Source of the DNA: an uncultured Verrucomicrobiota bacterium
Lineage (GTDB): Bacteria; Verrucomicrobiota; Kiritimatiellia; CAIQIC01; Lenti-01
Length of the DNA: 64,000 nucleotides
Direction: 5' to 3'
Assembly: GCA_937860055.1 (NCBI GenBank)
Contig: CALMBO010000029.1
Location: 62,001 to 126,000 of the forward strand
Shown here: one piece after another, positions 53,787 through 61,551 of the stretch
How the letters are laid out: each line of letters starts with the position of its first letter
How positions within the stretch are numbered: the stretch's first letter is position 1
Program-made: the position numbers and the translations under genes
Notes under the pieces: generated by a model
The model's input: the letters and a program-made list of their open reading frames with translations, nothing else
What the model was told of the DNA's origin: nothing
Database searches by the model: none

Positions 53787-54844
53787 GGTCCCGCCTCTCT
53801 CTTCCCTGCTTTCCCCTCGCCTGGGCGGCGGCCGCCCTCCTTCTCGCCGGCCTGCCCCTCTCCGCCGCGGCCTGGTCCGGCCTCCAGCACGTCCAGATCA
53901 ACAAGGCCGCCGGACGCAACGTCCCCCAGGAAATGGGCGCCTTCCGCCCCTTCTCCCGCGCCATGGCCTTCCCCGGCATCTATCCCGATCTCTGGAAGGA
54001 AGCCGACGACTCCGAAACCCCGCGCCACTATTTCGAACCCGATCGCCTGCCCCCTCAGACCGATATCCGCGAGCTCAGCCCCGTCCTGGCCGACGCCTTC
54101 GCCCAGATGGGCCAGACCTACGAGGACATCGGCATCGCCCCCTGGACCATCACCGATCTCCTCTCGCAGATGACCGAGGCCATGCGCACCAACGACTGGC
54201 TCTGGGCCGCCCGCTGCGGCGCCACCCTCGGCCACTATGTCGCCGACCTGCACATGCCCCTCCACTGCACCCGGAACTACAACGGCCAGGAAACCTGGCA
54301 GGTCGGCATCCACGAGCGCATCGAAACCGACATGACCAAGGCCTTCTTCCGCGCCAATCTCATGAACCCCGCCCCGGCGGCCTACATCGAAAACCCGTTC
54401 CGCGAAATCATGGAATGGACCGCCCATTCCGCTTCCCTCGCCCCCGGAATCCTCAACGCCGACACCATCGCCAAGCGCTCCGCCAACGGACGCGTCGACA
54501 CCGAGCGCTACTACGCCAAGCTTTGGGAACTCACCGGCGACACCATCAACCGCCAGATCGAGGATGCCGTCTCCCATCTGTCCTCCCTCTGGTACACCGC
54601 CTGGGTCGATGCCGGCAAACCCGCCATCCCCGCCCCCTTCGAGGAACTGCCCACCCCCTCCGTCCATTCCAACGTCGACATCCCGCTCTGGGAAGCCGAA
54701 GCCCCCCCCGCCGCCTCCGCCCGCTCCCGCCAGAACCGGACCTACAAGCTCATCATCTGGTCTGTCATGGGCTTCTTCGCCTTCCTCGCCGTCGCCTCCG
54801 CCATCCATCGCGGCATCCAAACGCGCAAGGCCAAGGAACAGTGA
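53783..54844 (+). CDS. Exported zinc-dependent phospholipase C / S1-P1 nuclease-like protein
   Basis: A 353-residue protein with a signal peptide (LAWAAAALLLAGLPLSAAA) followed directly by WSGLQHVQINKAAG: in this superfamily the mature N-terminal Trp itself binds zinc. Further ligands: ATLGHYVADLHMPLHCTRNY (H.....D.H...H, near residues 150-170) and the GIHERIETDM region. A C-terminal membrane segment (LIIWSVMGFFAFLAVASAI) tethers the protein. Phospholipase or nuclease activity cannot be told apart here. GTG start overlapping the GNAT stop; an ATG is absent nearby. The stop overlaps the tlyA GTG. Confidence 0.82.
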   Translation: MRSRLSLPCFPLAWAAAALLLAGLPLSAAAWSGLQHVQINKAAGRNVPQEMGAFRPFSRAMAFPGIYPDLWKEADDSETPRHYFEPDRLPPQTDIRELSPVLADAFAQMGQTYEDIGIAPWTITDLLSQMTEAMRTNDWLWAARCGATLGHYVADLHMPLHCTRNYNGQETWQVGIHERIETDMTKAFFRANLMNPAPAAYIENPFREIMEWTAHSASLAPGILNADTIAKRSANGRVDTERYYAKLWELTGDTINRQIEDAVSHLSSLWYTAWVDAGKPAIPAPFEELPTPSVHSNVDIPLWEAEAPPAASARSRQNRTYKLIIWSVMGFFAFLAVASAIHRGIQTRKAKEQ

Positions 54845-55581
54845 AACGGATCCGCCTGGACCTCCTTCTGGTCGAGCGCGGCCTCGCCGAAAGCCGCGAA
54901 AAGGCCCAGCGTCTCATCCTCGCCGGCGAAGTCCTCGTGGACGACGCTCCCGCCGCCAAGCCCGGCCATGAATACCCCCCCGATCGCGTCCTCCGCGTCC
55001 GCCAGCCCGAGCGTTTTGTCAGCCGCGGCGGACTCAAGCTGGAGGAAGCCTTCACCCGTTTCTCCGGCCTCTCCGCCCAGGGCAAGGTCTGCATCGATGT
55101 CGGCGCCTCCACCGGCGGCTTCACCGACTGCCTCCTCCAGCATGGCGCCGCCAAGGTCTTCGCCGTCGATGTCGGCAAATCCCAGCTCCATCCCCGCATC
55201 GCCGCCGACCCTCGTGTCGTCGTCATGGACGCCTGCAACGCCCGCAACCTCCAGGCCTGCCACCTCCCCGAATTCCCCGCCCTCGCCGTCACCGACGTCT
55301 CCTTCATCTCCCTGCGCCTCATCCTCCCCGCCATCGACCGGATCCTCCTCCCCGGCGGCGAGATCGTCGCCCTCATCAAGCCCCAGTTCGAGGCCGGCCG
55401 GGAGGAAGTCGGCAAGGGCGGCGTCGTGCGCGATCCCGCCATCCGCCAGCAGGTCGTCGACCGCATCCGCGATTTCGGCGTCCAGACTGTCGGCTGGCAA
55501 TGGCTCGATTTTTGCCAGTCGCCAATCCAGGGGCCGGCTGGTAATGTGGAGTTCCTGAGCTACTGGAGGAAGAATCCATGA
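54841..55581 (+). CDS. tlyA: TlyA-family rRNA (cytidine-2'-O)-methyltransferase
   Basis: A 246-residue protein. S4 RNA-binding domain ~1-65 (RLDLLLVERGLAESREKAQR, LILAGEVLVDDAPAAKPG), then an FtsJ-like SAM methyltransferase: RFVSRGGLKLEEAFTRF, VCIDVGASTGGFTDCLLQHG (SAM loop), VFAVDVGKSQLHPRI, VTDVSFISLRLILPAI and LIKPQFEAGREEVGKGGVVR (catalytic Lys region). Some members are annotated as hemolysins. GTG start within GTGA overlap; its TGA overlaps the nadK ATG, so the two are coupled; tlyA-nadK adjacency is common in bacteria. Confidence 0.95.
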   Translation: MKRIRLDLLLVERGLAESREKAQRLILAGEVLVDDAPAAKPGHEYPPDRVLRVRQPERFVSRGGLKLEEAFTRFSGLSAQGKVCIDVGASTGGFTDCLLQHGAAKVFAVDVGKSQLHPRIAADPRVVVMDACNARNLQACHLPEFPALAVTDVSFISLRLILPAIDRILLPGGEIVALIKPQFEAGREEVGKGGVVRDPAIRQQVVDRIRDFGVQTVGWQWLDFCQSPIQGPAGNVEFLSYWRKNP

Positions 55582-56453
55582 ACATCGGAATCTTTGCCAA
55601 TCTCGCCAAGCCGGATGCCGCCTCGGTCCTCGCCGACCTCGCCAAGACCGCCCGCGAACTGGACATCGCCCTCGTCGCCTGCGACAAGGCCACCGCCCGC
55701 CTCGCTCCCGGCGCCCGGCTCGTCCCTCCCTCCCGCTTCGGCAACGCCGTCGATGTCCTCCTCTCCCTCGGCGGCGACGGCACCGTGCTGCAATCCGTGC
55801 GCGCCATCGATGGCGCCGATGCGCCCATCCTCGGCATCAACCTCGGGAACCTCGGCTTTCTCACCAGCGTTCCCGACACCCATGCCGTCCCCGCCCTGCG
55901 CGCCATCGCCTCCGGTGCCTACGAGATCACCGAATATCCCCTGCTCGACGCCCGCCTCTTCCGCGGCTCCCGCCGCCGCCAGATCGCCCGCGCCCGCGCC
56001 CTCAACGATGTCGTCATGGGCTGGGGAACCTCCCCCCGCGCCTCCATGATCGAAGTCGAGGTCGATCGCCAGCCCGTCGCCTCCTTCGTCTGCGACGGCC
56101 TCATCGTCGCCACTCCCGTCGGCAGCACCGGCCACGCCCTCTCCGCCGGCGGCCCCATCCTCCACCGCGAAACCCCCGCCCTCGTCCTTGAACCCATCTG
56201 CCCCCACACCCTCAGCAACCGCCCCGTCGTCCTGCCCAACAACCGCCTCGTTTCCCTCCGCGTCGGCGACAAGCGCAAGAAACTCCTCCTGTCCGTGGAT
56301 GGCCAGCCCCATGGCTGGCTCGAATACGGCGACCTCCTCGAAATCCGCAAGGCGCCCGAAACCGTCCGCTTCATCCACCTCCCCGGCTACTCCTGGTTCA
56401 AGCTCCTTTCCCAGAAGCTCCATTGGCGCGGCTCCAGCGCCGAACCCAAGTAG
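55578..56453 (+). CDS. nadK: NAD kinase
   Basis: Phosphorylates NAD to NADP. It has 291 residues. Motifs: LLSLGGDGTVLQSVRAI (GGDG), ILGINLGNLGFLTSVP (NLGFL), ALNDVVMGWGTSPRASMIEV and SFVCDGLIVATPVGSTGHAL SAGG (two blocks), where most NadK read TPTGSTAY; the V-for-T and GH-for-AY changes are conservative. LEPICPHTLSNRPVVLP follows. Last gene of the GNAT/PLC-like/tlyA/nadK overlap chain. Confidence 0.96.
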   Translation: MNIGIFANLAKPDAASVLADLAKTARELDIALVACDKATARLAPGARLVPPSRFGNAVDVLLSLGGDGTVLQSVRAIDGADAPILGINLGNLGFLTSVPDTHAVPALRAIASGAYEITEYPLLDARLFRGSRRRQIARARALNDVVMGWGTSPRASMIEVEVDRQPVASFVCDGLIVATPVGSTGHALSAGGPILHRETPALVLEPICPHTLSNRPVVLPNNRLVSLRVGDKRKKLLLSVDGQPHGWLEYGDLLEIRKAPETVRFIHLPGYSWFKLLSQKLHWRGSSAEPK

Positions 56454-56490
56454 CCGCCCCGCGCACGATGGCGGTCCACCTCATTTCCCG

Positions 56491-56519
56491 TTGACCGTTC
56501 TACCTGTCCGCGATATATT
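56491..56519 (+). promoter_or_regulatory. Promoter for the exported exonuclease gene
   Basis: TTGACC (56491-56496), exactly 17 bases, TATATT (56514-56519). A leader of about 95 bases follows, with an A/T-rich stretch and AAGGAGG at 56608-56614 before the ATG. Confidence 0.65.
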
Positions 56520-56622
56520 TGAATTTAGTAAAAACCCCTTCCCAAAGGGATTTTTGCCAGTTGCTCCGAGGAACGGCGGAATTCGGCAACGATTGGAAAT
56601 GAAACAGCAAGGAGGCCGGTGG

Positions 56623-57330
56623 ATGAGTCGAAATCTGCCACGGCATGTCATCTGGACATGTTCGTTCCTTCTTATTTTGTCCGCCGTCGCCGCCGATTCC
56701 ACCCCCGTGGTTCCGCCCGCCTTCCGCATGCCCACCGCCGCCACCCGGATGGAAAACATCACCTTCGTGATCTTCGACACCGAAACCACCGGCTTCAGCC
56801 CCGTTAAGGACCGCCTCCTCGAAATCGGCGCCGTCAAGGTCCGCAACGGCAAGAAGCTCGGGGAGAAAACCTGGCTCATCAACCCCCAGCGCTACATCCC
56901 CTGGTATGTCCAGGATGTCCACCACATCACCCCCGAAATGGTCAAGGACCGCCCCGTCTTCGCCCAGGTCTATCCCGAATTCCTTGAATTCATCGACGGC
57001 TCCGTCCTCATCGCCCACAACGCCCCCTTCGACATCCGCTTCATCGCCGCCGAAGCCGAACGCGCCCACATGCCCGCCCCCAGGAACGCCGTCCTCGACA
57101 GCCTCGCCCTCTTCCGCAACTGGTACCCCGATCTCAAGTCCCACACCGTCTCCGACCTCGTCAACCTCTTCGACATCTCCACCGACGGCATGCAGGCCCA
57201 TCGCGCCACCGACGATTCCCTCTTCGTCTACTACGCCATCCAGAAGGAAATGGAACGCCGCAGCGACGAGCCCCGCTTCTCCGAACTGCTCAAGAGCGCG
57301 GGCTCCGCCCTCCGCTTCACCGACAAGTAA
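56623..57330 (+). CDS. Exported DEDDh 3'-5' exonuclease (DnaQ/PolC epsilon-like)
   Basis: A 235-residue protein. The N-terminal 30 residues (MSRNLPRHVIWTCSFLLILS, then AVAADS) form a signal peptide or anchor, which is unusual for this family. The exonuclease domain ~45-220 has all DEDDh residues: FVIFDTETTGFSP (Exo I Asp/Glu), HHITPEMVKDRPVF, VLIAHNAPFDIRFI (Exo II) and HRATDDSLFVYYAI (Exo III His/Asp). Length fits a stand-alone exonuclease. The start at 56623 is supported by AAGGAGG with an eight-base spacer; an upstream ATG (56599) would add residues before the signal. An alternative is a cytoplasmic enzyme from an internal start (ATG at MPTAATRMENITF). Confidence 0.87.
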   Translation: MSRNLPRHVIWTCSFLLILSAVAADSTPVVPPAFRMPTAATRMENITFVIFDTETTGFSPVKDRLLEIGAVKVRNGKKLGEKTWLINPQRYIPWYVQDVHHITPEMVKDRPVFAQVYPEFLEFIDGSVLIAHNAPFDIRFIAAEAERAHMPAPRNAVLDSLALFRNWYPDLKSHTVSDLVNLFDISTDGMQAHRATDDSLFVYYAIQKEMERRSDEPRFSELLKSAGSALRFTDK

Positions 57331-57348
57331 TCCCAGTCCCCGGTTTCC

Positions 57349-58287
57349 ATGAAAATGCACTTCGGGATTTCCATCGCGGTCGCCGTGCTGTCTCTCGCCG
57401 CCCTCGCGCTCGCGCTCGACGCCGCCTACGCCCGCTACGTCCGATCCCGCGCCACCGCCCCCGATGCCCGCCGCGCCCCCGCCGAACCCTTCACCCTGAA
57501 CCCCTCCGGCTCCCCCGCCCTCCTCCTCATCCACGGCTTCGCCGACGGCCCCGCCGTCTTCGCCCGCATCGCCCCCCCCCTCGCCGATTCCGGCTTCGCC
57601 GTCCGCGCCCTCCACCTCTCGGGTTCCGGCGTCCCCCCCGCCCGGATGGCCGGCACCACCCTCGCCACCTGGCGCAGCGACATCGACCGCGAAATCGCCG
57701 CCCTCCGCGCCGAAGCCCCCGGCCGCCCCGTCTGGCTCGTCGGCCACTCCCTCGGCGGCGCCCTCGCCTACGACGCCGCCCTCCGCCCCGCCAACCAGAT
57801 CGCCGGCCTCGTCCTCCTCGCCCCCCTCGTCGAAGTCTCCCGCACCCGCTCCCCCCTCCTCCCCCCGCGCCGCTGGTTCTCCCTCCTCGACCGCCTCCTT
57901 CTCTTCACCGACACCATCGAATCCCGCCTCCCCAAGGACCTCCACGATCCCGAAGCCCGCGCCGCCTACCGCACCGACAAGTACATCCACCGCGACCTCT
58001 ACCGCGCCCTCTTCGACGCCACCGACGCCATCCGCCCTCGCGCCGCCGACTGGCGCGGCCCCCTCCTCATGGTCGTCTCCCCCTCCGACGAAATCGTCGA
58101 CACCGCCGCCACCCGGTTCTTCTTCGCCGCCACCAACGCCGCCCCCGCCAAGCTCCAGGAACAGCATGCCGCCGGCCACGTCCTCCCCCTCGACTACGGC
58201 CACGGCAAGCTCGCCGAAAAAATCATCCGTTTCGTCCGCGAAACCCCCTCCGCCTCCGGCGAGGGAAGGCGCCCCCCATCCCCCTGA
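57349..58287 (+). CDS. Alpha/beta hydrolase, membrane-anchored or exported
   Basis: A 312-residue serine hydrolase of the lysophospholipase/carboxylesterase type. N-terminal hydrophobic segment (ISIAVAVLSLAALALALDAA). Hydrolase fold: ALLLIHGFADGPAVFARIAP (oxyanion HGF), LHLSGSGVPP, VWLVGHSLGGALAYDAAL (nucleophile Ser in GHSLGG, near 143), LLMVVSPSDEIVDTAATRFF (Asp) and AAGHVLPLDYGHGKLAEKII (His). Substrate unknown. The start is 18 bases after the exonuclease stop, so possibly co-transcribed. Followed by the second pair of TTTTCCA palindromes. Confidence 0.88.
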   Translation: MKMHFGISIAVAVLSLAALALALDAAYARYVRSRATAPDARRAPAEPFTLNPSGSPALLLIHGFADGPAVFARIAPPLADSGFAVRALHLSGSGVPPARMAGTTLATWRSDIDREIAALRAEAPGRPVWLVGHSLGGALAYDAALRPANQIAGLVLLAPLVEVSRTRSPLLPPRRWFSLLDRLLLFTDTIESRLPKDLHDPEARAAYRTDKYIHRDLYRALFDATDAIRPRAADWRGPLLMVVSPSDEIVDTAATRFFFAATNAAPAKLQEQHAAGHVLPLDYGHGKLAEKIIRFVRETPSASGEGRRPPSP

Positions 58288-58293
58288 CCCCGT

Positions 58294-58343
58294 TTTTCCA
58301 CACAATGGAAAAAGTTTCGCCGGGTTTTCCACACAATGGAAAA
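58294..58343. repeat. Two TTTTCCACACAATGGAAAA palindromes
   Basis: Identical 19-base copies at 58294-58312 and 58325-58343, 31 bases apart start to start. Same family as 9117-9240, again immediately downstream of a plus-strand gene. Confidence 0.88.
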
Positions 58344-58365
58344 ACTTTCAGGAAGCCTTCCCCTG

Positions 58366-58405
58366 GATGTTGGAGATTCCGTGTTGGTGATTGGATATTT
58401 GGATT
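58366..58405. repeat. Short TTGG-ATTC direct repeats
   Basis: TGTTGGAGATTCCGTGTTGG, then TGATTGGATATTTGGATTTCC: repeated TTGG(A/T)(G/T)ATT words. Degenerate and of doubtful meaning, but like the element at 9252-9289 it lies beside a palindrome cluster. Confidence 0.4.
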
Positions 58406-58435
58406 TCCTTCCCCCGCACCCGCGCCCCTCCCGCC

Positions 58436-58466
58436 TTGACACGCCCCCTCCCCTCCGCTTTACATT
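58436..58466 (+). promoter_or_regulatory. Promoter for the glycosyltransferase pair
   Basis: TTGACA (58436-58441); -10 TTTACA (17-base spacer) or TACATT (58461-58466, 19-base spacer), six bases before the ATG at 58473: a leaderless arrangement. Confidence 0.5.
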
Positions 58467-58472
58467 CCACCC

Positions 58473-58934
58473 ATGAGCGAAACACCCATCCTCTCCATCG
58501 GCGCCCCCGGCCTCGACGTCGACAGGCTCGTCGCCGACCTCCAGGCCACCGCCGACCGCAAGATGAAGGAAGGCGCCTACGCCGACGCCCGCGTCGCCCG
58601 CGCCGAAAAAACCAACCTCGTCCACCTCCGCGGCTCCGACGACTTCATCACCTTCTACCTCACCTGCCTCCGCGACGCCGTCTTCGTCGACATCTCCGAC
58701 TTCGAAATCCGCGAGCGCCGCCGCTTCCTCAGCCCCCTCCTCGTTTCCTTCAAGAAGGCCGTTTGGAAGCTCCTCAAGTTCTACACCTACCGCCTCTGGT
58801 CCCAGCAAAACCAGATCAACGGCCTCGTCATCACCGCCCTCGAAGGCATGGAGGAGCAGTCCGCCGCCCGCATCGCCGCCCTCGAAAAGCGCATCGCCGA
58901 ACTGGAAAAGAAGGCCTCCGGCCATGCCTCCTGA
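58473..58934 (+). CDS. Small protein associated with a glycosyltransferase
   Basis: A 153-residue protein. The middle (FLSPLLVSFKKAVWKLLKFY, TYRLWSQQNQINGLVI) resembles the conserved stretch found at the N-terminus of many polysaccharide-pathway methyltransferases and glycosyltransferases, where it is thought to aid membrane or partner binding. The C-terminus (AARIAALEKRIAELEKKASG) is a short coiled coil. No catalytic motif. It overlaps the glycosyltransferase start by 11 bases, so it is probably a partner subunit for surface-polysaccharide synthesis (inference). Confidence 0.72.
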   Translation: MSETPILSIGAPGLDVDRLVADLQATADRKMKEGAYADARVARAEKTNLVHLRGSDDFITFYLTCLRDAVFVDISDFEIRERRRFLSPLLVSFKKAVWKLLKFYTYRLWSQQNQINGLVITALEGMEEQSAARIAALEKRIAELEKKASGHAS

Positions 58935-60111
58935 CCGCATCGCCTTCGTCTGCCCCCGCCTCGCCGGCGAGGGCGCGGTCGGCGGCGCCGAAACCCTCCT
59001 CAAGAACCTCGCCATCCACGCCGCCGCCCGCGGCTTCTCCGTCGACTTCCTCACCACCTGCGCCCAGAGCCACTTCACCTGGGAAAACACCCTCCCCCCC
59101 GGCGTGAAGAAAATGGACGGCATGAACGTCCACTTCTTCCCCGTCGACGCCCGCGACACCGGCACCTTCCTCCGCATCCAGCAATCCATCGACCGCGGCC
59201 GCCCCATCCCCGAAAGCGACGAACTCCTCTGGCTCCGCAACGGCGTCAATTCCGCCGCCCTGCTCGCCCATCTCGACCGCCACGCCGACGCCTACCGCGC
59301 CATCCTCCTCGGCCCCTACCTCTTCGGCCTCACCTGGTTCACCGCCCTCGCCCACCCCCGGCGCTCCCTCCTCGTCCCCTGCCTCCACGACGAACCCTTC
59401 GCCAGGCTCGCCTGCATGAAGCGCCTCTTCGCCGAAACCACCGGTTGCCTCTTCAACGCCCAGGGCGAACGCGAACTCGCCCGCGAACTCTTCGCCTGCC
59501 CCGATTCCAAGTCCCGCATCGTCGGCATGGGCCTCGATCCCTTCGAAGCCGATCCCGCCGCCTTCGCCCGCCGCCACCACCTCTCCGCCCCCTATGTCCT
59601 CTACTCCGGCCGCCGCGAACCCCTCAAGGGCACCCCCCTCATCTGCGACTACCTGCACACCTTCCGCGAACGCACCGGACGCGACATCAAGCTCGTCTTC
59701 ACCGGCTCCGGCACCATCGACGCCCCCGCCGCCCTCTGGCCCCACATCCTCGACGCCGGCTTCGTCTCCGAACATGAAAAGCACGAAGCCATGGCCGGCG
59801 CCACCGCCTTCCTCCACCCCTCCGTCAACGAAAGCTTCGGCATCGTCCTCCTCGAAGCCTTCCTCGCCCGCACCCCCGGCCTTGTCCACGCCAAGAGCCG
59901 CGTCCTCGTCAGCCAATGCCGCGCCGCCGGCGCCGGCCTCTGGTTCCGCCACTACCCCGACTTCGAAGCCCAGCTCCTCTACCTCCTCGACCACCCCGAG
60001 GCCCGCGCCGCCCTCGGCCGGCGCGGACACGACTTCGTCGCCCGCGAATACGCCTGGCCCGCCATCGAACAGAAATTCCTTTCCGCCCTCGACGCCCTCC
60101 GGCCCGCCTGA
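58924..60111 (+). CDS. Family 4-type glycosyltransferase
   Basis: A 395-residue GT-B glycosyltransferase: N-terminal IAFVCPRLAGEGAVGGAETL (Gly-rich acceptor loop), LLVPCLHDEPFARLACMKRL, VLYSGRREPLKGTPLICDYL (near 222), KLVFTGSGTIDAP, AGFVSEHEKHEAMAGATAFL and HPSVNESFGIVLLEAFLART (the E-x7-E donor-binding motif near 300). Retaining transfer of a sugar nucleotide to a surface glycan is expected; donor and acceptor unknown. Co-translated with the 153-residue protein. Converges with pcnB across an 85-base gap in which no clear terminator was found. Confidence 0.92.
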   Translation: MPPDRIAFVCPRLAGEGAVGGAETLLKNLAIHAAARGFSVDFLTTCAQSHFTWENTLPPGVKKMDGMNVHFFPVDARDTGTFLRIQQSIDRGRPIPESDELLWLRNGVNSAALLAHLDRHADAYRAILLGPYLFGLTWFTALAHPRRSLLVPCLHDEPFARLACMKRLFAETTGCLFNAQGERELARELFACPDSKSRIVGMGLDPFEADPAAFARRHHLSAPYVLYSGRREPLKGTPLICDYLHTFRERTGRDIKLVFTGSGTIDAPAALWPHILDAGFVSEHEKHEAMAGATAFLHPSVNESFGIVLLEAFLARTPGLVHAKSRVLVSQCRAAGAGLWFRHYPDFEAQLLYLLDHPEARAALGRRGHDFVAREYAWPAIEQKFLSALDALRPA

Positions 60112-60196
60112 TCCCCTCTTCCGGCGCAGGAAGGAACGGGCTCCGTCCCGGCCGGATCGGAAATGGCCCGGCAGGAGGATTCCGAATCAACCCCGA

Positions 60197-61549
60197 TCAG
60201 CCGTGGGACTCGTGCCCGTGCGATTGCCCGTGGCCGGGATGCGGCCCGTGCTCGTGCCGCGGCTCGTGCTCGTGCTTGCGCGGCGGCGGAGCCGATGGCT
60301 CATGCGACGGCGCCATCCAGCGTGCCAGGAGCTCCTTGCGCGCCGGATCCACCCCGCTGGCGAACTTCAGGTAGACCAGCGCCTCCTGGAAGCCGTTGCG
60401 GTGGCGCAGGCGCGACGCATACTTGCTCTGCCCCGACGACTTGTTCATCTGCACCTGGATGCCCAGGATGCGCTCCACGTCGAACACCACCGCCTTCGGA
60501 ATCTGCGTCAGGTTCGCCTTGTCGCGAAGCACGGTGTTCACAGCCTGCAAGATGGCCTCGAACTCGGGCATCCCTTCGGCGGCGAATCCCCCGGCCATCC
60601 CCTCGATGTAGGGGCCGAACAACAGCGCGTGCTGCAGCGCCGGCATCGGCTTCAGGCCCGCCTGCTTCCACACGTCGAACTGCCGCAGCGCCTTCTTCAC
60701 CCAGTTCATCGCCTCGTGCCGGTCCGGCCCCTGCAGCCAGGCGGAAAACGGCGGATAGATCGTCTGGAACAGCCCCTTGCGCCACGACCGCTCGAACACC
60801 TTCAGCGCGCACCCGCAATTCAGGATCTTCAGCATCTCCTCGTGCAGGCGCTCGCGCGACGAACTGCCCAGCTCCCCGCACATCTTCACGATGGCCTCGC
60901 GCGCATGCCGCTCGATCTCGAAGTCCAGCTGCGACGCGATCCGCACCGCGCGCACCATCCGCACCGGATCCTCGTGGAACCGCGTCTCCGGATCGCCGAT
61001 CACCCGCAGCACCCGGTGCTCCAGGTCCTTCAGCCCCCCCACGTAGTCGATGATGCTCCCGTCCGCGATGTTGTAGAACAGCCCGTTGATCGTGAAATCC
61101 CGCCGCCGCGCATCCTCCTCCGGCGTCCCGTACACGTTGTCCCGCACGATCACCCCGCCCCGCGTCGCGAACGTCGGGTCCGGCACGTCCGTGTGCCGCC
61201 GCGACGGCAGCGGCACGTCCTCCGCCTCCGGTGGCGGATTGTCCAGCAGCGCCCGGAACGTCGCCGTCTCGATGATCACGTCCCGGAAGAACACATGGGC
61301 CAGCTTGAACCGCCGCCCGATGATCCGGCAGTTCCGGAAGATCTTCTTCACTTCCTCCGGCCGCGCGTCGGTGGCGACGTCGAAATCCTTGGGCTTGCGG
61401 CCCAGCAGCAGGTCGCGCACGCCCCCGCCGCACAGGTACGCCTGGTAGCCGGCCTCGTCGAGCCGCGTCAGCACCCGCAACGCCTCGTAGGCGATCATCT
61501 CCCGGTGCAGGCCGTGCTCCGATTCCCTCAATATGACGGGTTCATCCAT
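60197..61549 (-). CDS. pcnB: Poly(A) polymerase / CCA-adding-like nucleotidyltransferase PcnB with His-rich tail
   Basis: A 450-residue class II nucleotidyltransferase. Catalytic head: GGGVRDLLLGRKPKDFDVAT (near residue 38; G-G...R-D, D-x-D), RRFKLAHVFF, VYGTPEEDARRRDFTINGLF (RRDFT.N), IDYVGGLKDLEHRVLRVIGD, RFHEDPVRMVRAVRIASQLD and SSSRERLHEEMLKIL. A ~120-residue alpha-helical body follows. The PcnB-like RRFKLAHV and long C-terminus favour poly(A) polymerase over CCA-adding. The last 26 residues carry nine histidines (HEHEPRHEHGPHPGHGQSHG), which is unusual. The ATG at 61549 follows the secA stop by two bases, so the two are co-transcribed. Confidence 0.92.
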   Translation of the reverse strand: MDEPVILRESEHGLHREMIAYEALRVLTRLDEAGYQAYLCGGGVRDLLLGRKPKDFDVATDARPEEVKKIFRNCRIIGRRFKLAHVFFRDVIIETATFRALLDNPPPEAEDVPLPSRRHTDVPDPTFATRGGVIVRDNVYGTPEEDARRRDFTINGLFYNIADGSIIDYVGGLKDLEHRVLRVIGDPETRFHEDPVRMVRAVRIASQLDFEIERHAREAIVKMCGELGSSSRERLHEEMLKILNCGCALKVFERSWRKGLFQTIYPPFSAWLQGPDRHEAMNWVKKALRQFDVWKQAGLKPMPALQHALLFGPYIEGMAGGFAAEGMPEFEAILQAVNTVLRDKANLTQIPKAVVFDVERILGIQVQMNKSSGQSKYASRLRHRNGFQEALVYLKFASGVDPARKELLARWMAPSHEPSAPPPRKHEHEPRHEHGPHPGHGQSHGHESHG

Positions 61550-61551
61550 GA

